Positions 1-13,331 of a stretch of 64,000 bases of DNA are shown piece by piece (within the stretch, counting starts at the first letter, position 1; every line of letters starts with the position of its first letter). The DNA is from Tetrahymena thermophila SB210 (lineage: Eukaryota; Ciliophora; Oligohymenophorea; Hymenostomatida; Tetrahymenidae), in the NCBI RefSeq assembly GCF_000189635.1, contig NW_002476417.1, positions 124,001 through 188,000 on the forward strand. The letters are read 5' to 3'. The notes under the pieces were generated by a model, which was given only the letters and a program-made list of their open reading frames with translations, was not told the origin of the DNA and ran no database searches. The position numbers and the translations under genes are program-made.

Positions 1-692
1 CTATGCTCAGCATAAAATTCTGCATAATTAATATAAATGATAATTAATTAATATTGATAAAATTCTAATTAAAAATTTATTTAGCTATTTATTTATTTAT
101 ACCTTGTGCATCCCTTAGATTTAATTTGCACATCTTTAAGTTATTTATCGTAAAATTATTGTCTTCAATTGCTTATATTATTTTTCCTATATTTGTATAG
201 GCATCAGGTTTAATCAAAGCTAAAGTCCTATGATTATAAAGTATATTATTAACTTCCTTTCCTTATAATATGCTTAAATATGTTTGAAATCATTTTATTT
301 GTAAAATTCTTCATTCAAAAATATTAATTAGATAATTATAAATAAATAAATAATTTATGAACTTTTATCTTTATTAATCGAAATTGTTTCTTGTAAAGTT
401 ATCTGCATAGTCAACAATTTTATGCTATCTACTGAAGATATTGACTATCGCTCCTATATATAAATCTTTTAACTATATAGAAGGGTAATCGCATTTCTTT
501 AAGAACAACTTTTTAGTTTTTGCATCATACTTTTAAAGAAATTATTAATTTTATTTTAAATTGAAATAATTTACTAAAATTTACCATTTCTAATGCTCCA
601 TCATGAAGATAGTAATATAAATGATAGACCCTAACTAAGCTTGCGTTATTATCATACCATTCAGTGATAAATGCAAATTTTTCTTCACTCAT
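1..692 (-). CDS. NME7: Nucleoside diphosphate kinase 7 (NME7), 5' part, runs off the left edge
   Basis: Reading right to left, four exons are visible: 692-585, 529-363, 227-103 and 19-<1. The introns have GT..AG ends and matching phases (0, 2, 1). The first two exons encode a DM10 domain that aligns with animal NME7 from the first Met: MSEEKFAFITEWYDNNASL, then YIGAIVNIFSRQHKIVDYAD. Exon 3 begins the first NDK domain with TLALIKPDA and continues to the helix ending in LRDAQ; exon 4 starts EFYAEH. Known NME7 proteins are microtubule inner proteins of cilia and centrosomes and associate with the gamma-tubulin ring complex. An axonemal role here is inferred from the family. The first Met is preceded by non-coding sequence and matches the family start. 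The catalytic His lies outside the window, so activity cannot be judged. Confidence 0.93.
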
Positions 693-1756
693 TTACTTGA
701 TAATATGGATATTGGCTACCTAATTAAATAAATAATAGATCTACTTTATAACTAACAAATTAATAAGATAATAATAAATAAATTCAGAAATAAATAAATT
801 AATAAATATAAGTTTTGTTTTTGATAAATAATACATATTTAGTAACCATTTTGCTTATTATACAGATTTATAAGACCAACTAAAAGCTTAGAGCTTACTC
901 ATAAATATCACATTAAAAATAAATATAGTTTTAAACAATAAATAATGCTTATAAAAAATAAAATGATCCTATATTATAAAAAATTTAATATTAATTTAAG
1001 CTAATATTTTTCTAAATATTTTTAATTTATTAATAAAAATAACTCTTTAATCTAAAATTGTAAAATTTTATTTTTTGATTTATCGATATTTGCTAATCAA
1101 TTTTTTTATTAAATTTATTTATAGTTTTTTATAAAAGTAATTCATGAAGTGTAGTTAGTTAGCAAGCTATAACATAAATCATTTTTATCAAAAGTTTTAA
1201 TAAATTAATAATTTAGTCTTTAAAACATTAAAATCAGAATAAATAATAGATAAAAACTTTAAAATATCTCCTTTTATTCTTAAATTTATATTAACTTCTT
1301 AATAAAATTAAAATAAAAAAATAAAAATAAATTTAAATTATTTATTTTTTACTTGGCAAATAGAAACATTAAAAACAATTATTAATCATTCTTTTTAAGG
1401 GATAAATGTAAACTAATCAAATAATAGCTTGGAAAAATGAACGAACGAATGGCTATTTTTAATAAATAATGCAGCTAATATAATCTATACCATGAAAAAA
1501 AATAAACAGAGAATTTTAATTATTTTTATTTTCGAAATAAACTTCTACACTTATTATCAAAAAGCCCAGAAATATATATTTTGTATTTTTATAAAAACTT
1601 TTATATCTTTATAGTCAAACGATTTCTTCTATTTGTCTTTAGTTATAACCTACTTTGCGTTTTAAACTAGCTACTTATTTTAAGATAGGTAATAGTAATA
1701 ATCTTTAAGAATACTATTAAAAAAAAATTGTTAATTCAAGTTAATTATAAAAGCAT
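693..1756. promoter_or_regulatory. Divergent intergenic region between NME7 and the propeller gene
   Basis: About 1.06 kb of A+T-rich DNA with homopolymer A and T runs separates two genes transcribed away from each other, so both promoters must lie here. I see no further ORF with family-like content and no recognisable ncRNA. Confidence 0.5.
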
Positions 1757-4700
1757 ATGAAAAAATATCATTTATCTTTTCTAGCAATATTTTTAAATAT
1801 TCTTCAATTGATAAATGGCTAATTGCCATAAAATTGGGTTTATTCTCCATAGTATAGTTATTTGGTGAAAGCTAACAATTAGCAAAGCTTGTTTTCTAAA
1901 ATATTAGTTAGCTCTTCAACAGGATTAATTTTTATTTCAGCAGGAGATGATGGCATTAAAGTGATTGATCCAAATTAATAGTTTAATGTGACTGCATCCT
2001 TAAAAACAAAAGAGCATATAGAAGGTTTTGCTATCACTTAAGATGCAAATTACATTTTTCTTTCTAAAAGCAGTATGCTAACGATTTATTCTTTTAATGT
2101 GAATACATTTACATAAGTAGGATAAGATAATTAATAGGTCTTTATAACAGACATTATAATTAACAAAGCAGAAGATACATTGTATATTCTTCAAGTTAAT
2201 GGAGTTGTTCGTATATTAGATATATCTTAAAAAAGCAATCCTACTTTTATAGGTTAAATAACGTGGTATCCTTAGCAAATATATGGGGCTTTTTTATCTG
2301 ATGATGAGAAGTTTCTCTTTATTTCCTAGGACTACTAGGGTTTAGGTATATTTACAATAAATAAACAAAAGAAATAAATAACAGGTAAGCTTTTAGGATC
2401 TTACCCAGGAGCTACATAAGGAAGTTCTCATAAGTCATTAATTACTCCTGACAAAAGGTATTTAATAAACTTAGATTAAAGAAATGGTTTAAGTTTTGCT
2501 GATTTTTCATAAGTGATAAATGCAGATCTTAATCATTCACCTTATTCCTTTTAATACTTTCTAAATTAATGGTGGCCTTCTGAAGTGACTGTGCCTTCTC
2601 CTTACTCAATGTGCCTTTCTAAGGATAGTAATTTTTTGTTTATAGGAGTAAGATCTATAGGAATTTACACAATAGATATTACTAATATATATTCTCCTTC
2701 CACATACATATGGGCATATTTCTCTCACCATGGAAACTCAATAGCTCTATCACCTACTTCTAATTATCTTTATTTTTCTAATTCAGTATCCTTTATGGCT
2801 TTTAGAAGGATGAAACCTTTACTTGGAAATAAATATGTAAGCTTGTATAATGGGAATCACTCTGTAAGTTTTAATTATTCAGATACAAGATATTATTGGA
2901 GATGCGATTTTGATCCTTACAGATAAATATATATTGGAGCTTTTGATACAGATGGACTTTGGTTTATTGATACAAGTAATCCAGTTAATCTCACTTCTAT
3001 TTAAAGCTCATATAAGCCACCAGGTTCAAATGCAAATATAGATGTATTTTATCCTTTGAATAACTATAAAGTCTTGATTACTCCTATGAATGATGGAGTA
3101 AATTTTATAGCAGTGCTAGATGTTTCAAGCTATACAAATATACAAGTCATTTAGAAAGTTCCACTTGGACTACCCGTAAATGGTTATGTAAAAGATATAG
3201 ATGGTAATTCTTAAAATACTTTAATTGTAGTTGCTATTGATAGAGTTATTGTATTTGTAGATATAAAAACAATCGGTAGCTTTTTTGTTATAGCCCTCTG
3301 GGAATTCTTGCCATACATGAAAGGTTTAACAACCGGAGTTATGCTTTCTTATAACTAAAAATATTTTATAGGAGCATGTAGAGGTTATGGATATTTTGTT
3401 TTGGATATTTAAGATTTCAAAAATATTAAATTGGTGAATTACATTGAATCAAATGGAGCAGAATAAGTATATAAATCTACAACATTTAACTATTAGTACT
3501 ATCTTATAGATGGACTTGGAGGACTTTATATTATGGATTAAACTAAACTTCCACAATTTATACAGTTTTCACAAATCGATATAGAAGGTTGGACAAATGA
3601 TATAACTTATTTACAGAACGAGTAAACCGTAATTGTTGCTACTATGTAGTAGGGTATGATCTATTTAATAGATATATCAGATAATCAAAATCCTTTTATT
3701 GTATCGAGTTACTAATATTCATAATAAAATGGATTTGTCTCTTGTGCCACTTAAGATTTTTCTAAATTATTTATAGATAATAATCTAGAAATGAGATTGC
3801 TTCCTCTTACAGTTCCTGTCTAGTTACACACCGATTACTTAGAAATCTTAGGTTATACAGAATAAGGAGATATGATTTTTAATATAATTAATGATCCTGA
3901 TAGTTTTAAGTTTTTAGTTGGGTAAAAAATTAAATTAAATTTTTGTTTTTTGTATGAGCCATTGGATTTGGTTGTTAGTAATGTCAAATTTATACAAAAC
4001 TAAGTTGAACTTCCTTTTCCTACATGGATAGTTTATGATCCGGTTGAAATATCTGCAGTGGTTACTATCACAAATAATGCAGTTAATCCAGCAAATCTTA
4101 GCTAACCTCTTTTAAATACACTTGTTTTAACAACAATAAGGCCACTCAGCAAATATGATTTTTTATTCAAAACTAAAAGCTGCACAACAAGCCTTGAATA
4201 AGCAGAAGCTATATTTAATCAATTGTAAGAAGATGGAATAATAGACGAAAACAATTTAGTACCTTCCACTCTTTCTTTTAACAGCTTATAATTTATTTAA
4301 ATGAAAAATACTAATCTCTTTCCCAACTCGACACCAAAATAATAAGACGATAATTATAGATTAAGCTAATAACTAAAATATACACTACTGAATTCAATTC
4401 AAAACACTCCAGTTTATTTCTTAGTTTATCCGTCTTTAAATCTTGTTATAGATGGATCAACTCAATCTTACATTTCGACTACAGCTCCTTTAGTTAGTAT
4501 TTAAATAGAAATTCCTAAATTTTATGGGAAATTTATCTTTTCAAATTAAGTTTCTGTAAATATCTCAGTAAACCCTGAGATGAATATTATCATTATAACT
4601 GGGAGATCTTAAAACGTGAACAACTTTTTATCATAAAAAGTAATTATCTTTCCAATATCACCTATAAAATATAGAGATATCACAGCTACTATTACTATAA

Positions 4701-6766
4701 CTGATTCAATGAATTATCCAATTGTGAAAACTGCAAAAACGTTTCAGTTTCCATTTTTATCTGAAAAACAAAATATTCAATAAAACCCTAATAAAAAATT
4801 GCAAAACTAGTTTGAAGATGACATTGAAATTGAAACATAATTTAGCTTTGGGATAGATCCTCAAACCTTTATAGTTCCAGATATAAATACAAAAGTTACT
4901 TATACTATTTTGCGAATGAAAGGTGGATAGTTTGTGCCATTAGATAACTCAGATTGGCTTCAATTTGATAATCAATTAAATAAATTTTACGGAATACCTC
5001 CTCAAAGCGCTTTTTAAACGAGTATAGAAATAGAAGTATTAGGCTCTGATGGATACACAAGCACTTCTTAGACTTTTGTTATACATGTAACTAGATTGCC
5101 TTTAACATTACTACTTTAGTTACTAGTAACTATTTTAGGCCCTTTAACTGGATTGTTTGGTTTGTATAAATTCAGAGGAGATTTTTATAATATATTTTAT
5201 AGCAAAAGAAATATGTACAGCAGAGTTTCTTGTAAACCAAACCAACAATTCATTCTTAAAATACCATTAATATTAAATGAAGTAACAAGTTCTATAGATA
5301 TTATGAATAGCTTGGAGAAAAAGCTTAAAAGTATATAAAAGCAACAAAAGAAGTTAATAAAAATGCTTAGGTTGCCTCCTTCAGAGAGATAATCACTAGA
5401 TTAACAACAACAAAACTAAAGATCGAATAAAAAAAAAGTTACTAAATTAATGAAATTAAACACCACTATAACTCAAGGAATTAATTACTTTTAAGAATTA
5501 GTTTCTGTAAATATAAATTCAATTGCTTAAAATTATAAAAAAAGGCTTGAAACCTTGCAAAAGTCAGAGAAGAAATCTCAATTCGAAAAATTTTATTTAA
5601 AAAGCAATGGATCTTTAGATTATTAGCTATTTTTAGAGCATATAATTGAGTATGACTTTAAATTTAAATTTAACAACTAAAACACATCAACCAAATTAAT
5701 GAAAGAAGAGCTGACTAAAGAGCATAGTGCATTGGAGTAGTGTCTTAAATTCTAATTAGCTATAAAGCTAATGAAGTTTGATTAAAAAAGTTAAGTTGTA
5801 TTTGATTTTCTGAAATACTACTCTCTAGTCACAAACCCTAATCTAACAAATAACGACTGGTACAAATACTTAATCAATATTAAATAAACAGATGATTTAG
5901 ATACTTTTGGTAATGCAATTGTTTTCCCTAGTTTTTCTTTTTATTATTTAAGACTGTCAAAAGCACTGAAACTGATAGACATTTAGATAGATAAAGAGAT
6001 TTTAAATTTAGAATTTAGTGAAGAAATATTAATAAATTAAAAAAAAGAAAGAATATATGATTAAATTTACAAAGATAAAGAAATTAATTTATATTTGATT
6101 GAACAGTATATGTACTCTCATGCTGCTGGAGTTAAAAGTAAACTTCCAAATTCTTTTTTTCCAAGTATAGGAGAAAGTATCTATATTGATTCTCATGAAA
6201 TCAATAGTCTAGTAGCTTTAAGATATAATCCTGGAGCTTGTGAGTGCTTTGAAAAATTTTTTGGTTTAGATTTCAAGCCCTATGGACCATAAGGTAATAT
6301 TTAACTTCCGAATTGGCTTTCGTTGGAAACTCTACCAAGTTTAATTGTCTTAAAAGGAAAACCTGATTTTTCTAATGCTGAAGATTTATTAATTAAAATA
6401 TCTACAATATAAAACTACAATATTAGAAAATTTATGCTTAATGTTGAAAAGGATTTAATTTAATTTAATCATTTCAGAAAATCAATTTTATCAAAAAAAC
6501 AAACCCCAAAAAATAAACATTTCAAAAAAAAAGGTTAGCGAATGGACATTCCTATTAGTAGCTCATTCAATAGCAAAAAAAATTAAACTTAAAGACTTAC
6601 ATACAGCAAAAAGGGAAAATCTTAAAATTAAAATTAATTGATATAATTTTCAGAAGAGGAAGAAGAGGAGTTATCAAATATAGAATCTGGGTAAAAATCA
6701 AATAGATAGTAACAAACAAACACAAATATAATCAATTTTGAAAATATATTTTCTAATAATATTTGA
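1757..6766 (+). CDS. Large single-pass surface protein with LVIVD-type beta-propeller and cadherin-like domain
   Basis: One uninterrupted ciliate-code ORF of 1669 codons runs from MKKYHLSFLAIFLNILQL (a signal peptide) to TGA at 6764. Residues ~60-700 carry repeated LVIVD-like blades: VVRILDISQKSNPTFIG (~151), GIYTIDITNIYSPS (~300), GLWFIDTSNPVNLTSI (~400), GYFVLDIQDFKNIKLV (~545) and MIYLIDISDNQNPFIV (~635). Residues ~1045-1112 fit a dystroglycan-type cadherin-like (CADG) domain, with WLQFDNQLNKFYGIPPQS. A hydrophobic span lies at ~1115-1138 (LTLLLQLLVTILGPLTGLFG). The remaining ~530 residues are Lys/Gln-rich and presumably cytoplasmic, ending in an acidic stretch. This architecture belongs to expanded ciliate surface families; ligand and function are unknown. 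No intron is needed, which is notable at this length. Confidence 0.9.
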
Positions 6767-7492
6767 AAATCTTTACTAAAAATCATTTGTATCAAAATAC
6801 AAATTATTTAAATGATAGTATTTTTAGTTTATTTTAAATCTTTTTAATTTATTATTTATCTTAGTAAATAATTTATTACAAAATTTATAACTTATATGTT
6901 TGAATACACTATGATTCAAAAATTTGGAAACTCATTGTATTTATAGCTAAAATTTGAACGTATATTTTTTATGTAATAATTAATTAATTTTAAAATAAAA
7001 TAAATATTTACAAGCTTTTTTTCAATAAACTAAAAATAACCTAATTAATTTTCATAAAATCTGATTTCTAATTAAATATTAATATCATAAATTTTAAAAA
7101 TCATTATTTTTTAAGAAAAGCTCTCCTATTTTATTTTGAATATTTTAACAAACTTTTATGATTAAATTAATAAGTAATATCTATTTTTTGTGATATATTC
7201 ATTCTAAAGATATCATAAATAAAAAAGCACAAATTTTATGAAAATTTAAATAAGATAATATATTTTTATATTAACAGTTATGTCAATAATAATTAAAATA
7301 AAAAAATAATTATTACATTAATAAATTAAATATATTTTCGAATATTATAATACGAGTATAAACTAATTCTTAGTTGCTCAATAAAAATATATGATAATTT
7401 ATTTGTATGTTATAATTGATTTCATTTATAAATATATAATGATAATTATTAAATTTATAAATAAAATGAAATTAATCAAATTAATAAATAAT
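6767..7492. other. Convergent 3' intergenic region
   Basis: This A+T-rich spacer lies between the end of the propeller gene (+) and the end of the first two-span paralogue (-). Its right part (about 7270-7490) shares sequence with the 3' flanks of the paralogues and fragments near 10140, 12450 and 14970, including a motif like aaaaaataattattac. The duplications therefore carried their 3' flanks with them. A methionine-started stretch at 7391-7603 on + is antisense to the end of the paralogue and is not a gene. Confidence 0.6.
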
Positions 7493-9881
7493 TCAATTAG
7501 CTTGAGAATTACTTTTATTATAAACATTATTATCTTTATCTGTTTGTTTTATATTTTAATTAACTCCAATCATACATCTGAAAATCCTTTCTTCAAAATC
7601 TGAATGTGAACCTTTATTACGTTTATCAAAAAATATTTACAAATATTGTTCAAAAAGATTTGAATCTTTATCAATTTCATCGATAATATCTAAATGATTA
7701 GTATTATCACATATACTACTTTACAATAATTTTGTAATTTGGAAGTTTTAATCTTTTTATGATATGAAATCTTTTAATTCACATATTTAACTTTTTTAAT
7801 TATGAGAATACATTTAGTTTTTTTATACTGAATACCCTTTATTTATAATGCCTGATTATCCTTTAAAACTTTTATTTTCAAAATTACTATTGTTATCCAA
7901 ATCTTATAACACTTCATTAGGTGTTGGATCTTTATCAAATTTTTAACTAATTTTTTCTTTAGATTAATCTTTCAATTAGTCTTATTTCACATCTTAGCAG
8001 TCTTCTTTATTCATATTATCATAATTTAGATTAATCACATTTTAAACTTATTCTTGTTATTCCTATTGTTTATCAAAATCCTTTTAAGTATATGATAAGT
8101 TTTCAACTTATTCACCATTATTTTTTTCTATAATGACAGAATAACCACATAGTTTAATCGCTGCATATTATTCTGCAGAAATTAGTAGTCTTAAAATAAT
8201 TTTAATTTACATTAGCTCTTTCTGTATCTCTAATATACTCATCTATTTTTATGTTTCTGAGAATAAACACTTGAATATTTTCATTTCTTCTTTATCTTAT
8301 TTTTAGATTTTTTGATTAAACCTACTAAATATCAACAATTTAATCATAATATTTATTTAAAATTTTTTATTAAGTTATTTGAAATTGTTTTAACTTTTAT
8401 TTATGTTAATTATTAATAATAAAAAATTTTTAAGTTACTGCAAACTTTCAAAAATCTTTAGCAATTTACCAAAAAATAAAGCTCTATATATCTTATCACT
8501 AAGTATGATATTTTTATATAAAATAATTAATAAGAACTTTTTTTAATTAGATAAAATGCAGTATTATTTTTTCATAATGAATTAAAATCAATTTCACTGC
8601 TTACTTACTTTAAAGAAAAAATAAAATTTTTTATCATTGAATAAAATTAAAGTATTTTTACCTATTTAAAAAGCCTAACTTGGAATATTTTTCAACATAT
8701 TGTTGGTATTGTATACCCTATATCTAATTGTAGAGTTATACTAGATGCTTCACAAAAGATGAATCTTTTATACTAGCCTTTTAAGCGTTTTACTTTTAAA
8801 GGAAATGAAAAGCTGTATGTTTGAAGTAAGATTTAAGCTAGACCTCAACAAAATCTTGTACTAGCTCATTTTAAGCCCAAAATTAGCAAATAATTCCTAT
8901 TATAACTAAAACATTAAAGACACTAGAGAATTGAGCAAGCAGAGATGTAAATGGAGGGAATTAAACTTATTAACTCATTCCAACATCACTTAAAAATATC
9001 TATACAGATCCAATCAAATCTAGGTTTAATTCTTGTTAGACAAAGGCATAAGGCATATACAAAAGGAATATAGAATAGTCTGATAAATACTCACTTTTAT
9101 TTTCATTTTATAATACAAAACCTTGGGTAATAGTCGTGGAACTTTTTTACAATTTTACTTGAGTAAAAATAGTAGTTCCTTCTGAAAACCCAAATATTTC
9201 GCTCTTTTTATTTATTTCAAAACTCTTTTTGCTAGGATCATACTTTTATGTTTGAAGAATCATAATAGATTATGTTTCTATCCTGATTACTTCTTATCTT
9301 ATTTGTTAATAGGTAGCACATTTCTAAGTTGGTAGTAGAAATTTATTGTTACATAATATGAATTAAATATCTATTTTATACTTAGCTTGTGTATCTTTGT
9401 CATAGTTAAAATCTAATAGACTTTAAGAATTGCTAACAGAGGAAAAGTCAAGACAAAAGTAATTACTCAAAGAAGAATCCTAACATTAAATAAATTTAAG
9501 TAGCTGTTTTTTTTAATCTTAAGCAACATAAAATGGAAGAACATTTAGGTAGACCAAACCTGTTTCTTTTTCGAGTTAATTTAATGTTTTACCAGAAGGA
9601 AGTATAATTTGAAATGCGAGAATGTTATTTTGCAATTAAATTGAGTAGTTTTGATCATAATACTAAGATATTTATGATACAGTAGGATTAATCTAATTTT
9701 AAAAATAGAGATAGCATAAGTAACTAAAGTAAATTATCGATATGCAGATAACAATTAGAGATACTGCCCCTCCAAATATAGTTTTCCTTTTATTTTCATT
9801 GTTAAAAATATTGAAAAAAAACGGTATTGAAAATAGATCAAGCTATTTGATACTTTATTATATAAAGCTTACAGTCTTCAT
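7493..9881 (-). CDS. Two-span membrane protein, paralogue A
   Basis: There are two exons, 9881-8662 and 8321-7493, with a 340-nt intron; 2049 nt give 682 residues. A short basic N-terminus (ending NNENKRK) precedes membrane span 1 at ~34-60 (TIFGGAVSLIVICISIIYF). A ~255-residue presumably exoplasmic domain follows, with spaced cysteines (SNYFCLDFS; QKCATYQQIRQE). Span 2 is at ~316-340 (SVFNVLVIIGIICQFW), followed by a long cytoplasmic tail. The tail contains SAEQYAAIKLCGYSV and ends with an acidic segment around FEERIFRCMIG. I do not recognise the family. The single N-terminal span, exoplasmic domain and second span only loosely recall ERGIC-type cargo receptors. It is nearly identical in layout to the genes at 15163, 18473 and 22812, which confirms that it is a real gene. 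Confidence 0.85.
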
Positions 9882-10342
9882 TGTATTAATCAAATCTAAC
9901 TTATTTTTTTTAATAATTTGTTTATTTTTAATAAATATTCAGCAACAAAAAACTTTTTAAATCAACTTTTTAATAAATTATAATTAGCTTAAAGATAAAA
10001 TTTTTATGAGTTTAATATTTAAATGAAGAAATAAATAATCTTTTATGCAATATAATACCATAACTTTAACTTCTAATAACTTGCCTTACCATACTGCATA
10101 AATTACCTCAATTTTATTTTTAAAGTTATGATAATAATATTTAAAAAATAAAAAAATAATTATTACAATAATACAATAAATATATTTTATAATATTATTA
10201 TATGACTATTAATTAAGCTGTTTAATAAAATAAATTTTTGATATTTTATTATATGCTTTTATTAATTTCATATAAAATATATAATGCAAATAAAGCTACT
10301 CAATTTATATAAAATATAAAATTAATATAATTTATAAATAAT

Positions 10343-11019
10343 TCAATTTGCTTTATAATTACTTTTATTATAAACATTATTATCTTTATCTGTTTGTTTC
10401 ATATTTTAATTAACTCCAATCATACATCTGAAAATTCTTTCATCAAAATCTGAATGTGAACCTTTATTAAGTTTATCAAAAAATATTTGCTAATATTGTT
10501 CAAAAAGGTTTGAATCTTTATCAATTTAATCAATAATATCTAAATGATTAGTATTATTACATATGCTGCCTTACAATAAATTTATAATTTGGAAATTTTT
10601 ATCTTTTTCTGATGCGAAATCTTTGAATTCACACATTTAACGTTTATAATTATTAGAGTGATTTTGTTTTTTTATGTTGAAAATTCTTTATTTATTATCC
10701 CTGATTAACCTTTAAAAATTTTATTTTCAAAACTACTATTAATTTCAAAATCGTAAAACACTTCTTTAGGAGATGGATCTATATCAAATCTTTAACAGTT
10801 TTTATCTTAAAATTAATCTTTCTTTTGGTCTTGTTTCTCATCTTAGCAGTCTTATATATTCATGTTATCATAATTTATTATACTTAAAATTTATTCTTAC
10901 TATTCTTATTGTTTATCAAAATTCTTTTATGGTTATTATATCCTCTCAACTAACTCACCATTATTTTTTTCTATAATGACAGAATACCACACAGTTTAAT
11001 GGCTGCATATTATTCTGCA
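10343..11019 (-). pseudogene. Truncated, frameshifted 3' fragment of the two-span gene family (copy B)
   Basis: Homology to the tails of paralogues A and D starts abruptly at SAEQYAA-equivalent bases (10989-11019) and runs to the same GCAAATTGA end. One base is missing in the codons for CGYSV, and a second frameshift falls after the stretch equivalent to SVQKN. Neither the N-terminal exon nor a start is present. I read this as a dead fragment generated by segmental duplication. A transcript fusion with an upstream gene is not supported by the frames. Confidence 0.8.
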
Positions 11020-11565
11020 AATCCTCAGTGCATCCATCCAAAATATAATATCAAATATTATATTTTAAAAAATAAATTTTGAAAAATAGTTTGTTTTGAT
11101 AAATAAAAAAGTAAAACAATGATAAGGAAAAGTAAAAATATAGCAATCTATAAATATAAATAAAATTAATATTAAATTTCATTCAAAGCTATTTTAAATA
11201 ATTGATATTTTATAATTGCAACTAAATTATTAATTTATAAAATAAATGTTAATTGCTATTCTTTTAATTAAAGTATATTTATATTCAAATTAGTAAATAA
11301 TAATTATATGGTATTTTTAGAAAGCTTTAAAAAAATATTAAAAATTTATATTAGTAGAACTAATGTTTGATTTGATAAAAATACGTACAAATAAAAACAT
11401 ATTAATACATAAGCTCAAGAGTTTCCATTTTATAAACAATCAATAACTGAAGCTACCTCTTTTGAATGTCAACAATATAATTTAAGCTTCCTTATTTGAA
11501 ATCCAACAATCTAATGAAGCTTCATTTATTGAAAGTCAATCAATAATCATAATATTTTCATTGCT

Positions 11566-12250
11566 TCAAAACTATTCTTGATTCTATTGAGCTTCTGAAT
11601 TGGAAAATACTGCTTAATTTTCAGAAAGGGGAGCAACTTCGTTGTTCTAAACATTATTTGAAGCACCTTAAGATTGGTATTAGGAAATTAAAGCAAGCAG
11701 CTTTTTTCTATCTTCATCTTTTTCAGCAAGCAGCTTTTTTATATCTTCATCTTTTTTAGCTAGATTGAGATCTTTTTCAGCAAGCATCTGCTCTTTTTCA
11801 GCAAGTATCTGAACTTTTTCAGCAACAGTCTGAGCAAGAGTTTTTTATAGAATGTCTTTTTCAGCTTAAAGTTTCTTTTTTAAAATATTTTTTTAATATA
11901 TTTCAAATTCTTATTTACTTTGCATTTGGAAAAAAATAATGTTATTTTTTTAAAAAAAATCAATTATATGTAAAATTTTACGATTATATCTTTATTTGAA
12001 AATAATTTACTAAAGGATTCCTTTTTAAATTATTAAAAAAGTTTATGAATGTTAATCTGATTATTAAAGTTACAAAATGGACTAAAATAGAACTTTATGG
12101 TTTATCCTTCTCATCATTTATATCATTAAATTCTTAAGGTAATTCTTAAGATTCTGTTTTTTCTAGATGTTCTAAAGAGATAGGTGAAGTTACTTATTTA
12201 TTATGTTATCCTGAGGAAGACTTATCATTAGGTTAAATAAGATTGTTCAT
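11566..12250 (-). CDS. Small coiled-coil protein, copy 1
   Basis: There are two exons, 12250-11982 and 11917-11566, with a 64-nt GTAAAA..AAG intron; 621 nt give 206 residues. An in-frame TGA lies shortly upstream of MNNLIQPNDKSSSG, which supports the start. Residues ~90-160 form heptad repeats: VAEKVQI-LAEKEQM-LAEKDLN-LAKKDED, then KKLLAEKDEDRKK, a strongly charged coiled coil. The tail is Ser/Gln/Asn-rich and ends QNQEQF. No known family is recognised. The near-identical gene at 14030-14681 lacks one 11-residue repeat. Both copies keep open frames and the same splice sites, so both may be expressed; no homologous full-length relative outside the duplication is seen here. Confidence 0.7.
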
Positions 12251-12653
12251 TTTGCCTGATATTAGTTAAAATTTTCTGAGAAAAGTTAATAAAAATCAAT
12301 ATTTTTTTTTTGATAATTTGTATTTTTGATTATTAATAATTTATTATTTATTTTAGAAGGTGATTGATTAATTTTTAAAGCTAAATATTTGAAAAAATAC
12401 TTTCAATAAATATTAAAAATTTTTTTTGTTTTAAAGTTATAATAATAATATTTAAAAAATAAAAAAATAATTATTACAATAATACAATAAATATATTTTA
12501 TAATATTATTATATGACTATTAATTAAGCTGTTTAATAAAATAAATTTTTGATATTTTATTATATGCTTTTATTAATTTCATATAAAATATATAATGCAA
12601 ATAAAGCTACTCAATTTATATAAAATATAAAATTAATATAATTTATAAATAAT

Positions 12654-13331
12654 TCAATTTGCTTTATAATTACTTTTATTATAAACATTATTATCTTTAT
12701 CTGTTTGTTTCATATTTTAATTAACTCCAATCATACATCTGAAAATTCTTTCATCAAAATCTGAATGTGAACCTTTATAAAGTTTATCAAAAAATATTTG
12801 CAAATATTGTTCAAAAAGGTTTGAATCTTTATCAATTTAATCAATAATATCTAAATAATTAGTATTATTACATATGCTGCCTTACAATAAATTTATAATT
12901 TGGAAATTTTTATCTTTTTATGATGCGAAATCTTTGAATTCACACATTTAACTTTTATAATTATTAGAGTGATTTTGTTTTTTTATGTTGAAAATTCTTT
13001 ATTTATTATCCCTGATTAACCTTTAAAAATGTTATTTTCAAAACTACTATTAATTTCAAAATCGTATAACACTTCTTTAGGAGATGGATCTATATCAAAT
13101 CTTTAACAGTTTTTATCTTAAAATTAATCTTTCTTTTGGTCTTGTTTCTCATCTTAGCTGCCTTATATATTCATGTTATCATAATTTATTATAATTAAAA
13201 TTTATTCTTACTATTCTTATTGTTTATCAAAATTCTTTTATGTTTATTATATCCTCTCAACTAACTCACCATTATTTTTTTCTATAATGACAGAATACCA
13301 CACAGTTTAATGGCTGCATATTATTCTGCTA
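12654..13331 (-). pseudogene. Truncated, frameshifted 3' fragment of the two-span gene family (copy C)
   Basis: This is the unit-2 counterpart of the fragment at 10343-11019. It has the same abrupt start in the SAEQYAA-coding bases and the same lost base in the CGYSV codons, so the damage predates the segmental duplication. Part of it is repeated again at 13361-13502. No start codon or N-terminal exon is present. Confidence 0.8.

Larger units (their letters stand above)
10121..12415. repeat. Segmental duplication, unit 1 (~2.3 kb)
   Basis: This stretch repeats, nearly base for base, at 12432-14845. It begins taaagttat and ends around ctttcaataaatatt. It contains a decayed 3' fragment of the two-span gene (10343-11019), a ~550-bp spacer without a gene (11020-11565) and a small coiled-coil gene (11566-12250). 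The left ~250 bp also match the 3' flanks of paralogues A and D. Differences from unit 2 include a 33-nt expansion inside the coiled-coil gene. Confidence 0.9.

Noticed and set aside
7391..7603. Methionine-started frame of 70 codons on the + strand
   Set aside because: It overlaps, antisense, the conserved 3' end and flank of two-span paralogue A. Its sequence is explained by that gene and the shared flank repeat.
9742..9960. + strand frame of 72 codons, similar in look to a short membrane protein
   Set aside because: It is the antisense shadow of the start and first membrane span of paralogue A; the paralogues conserve the minus-strand frame.
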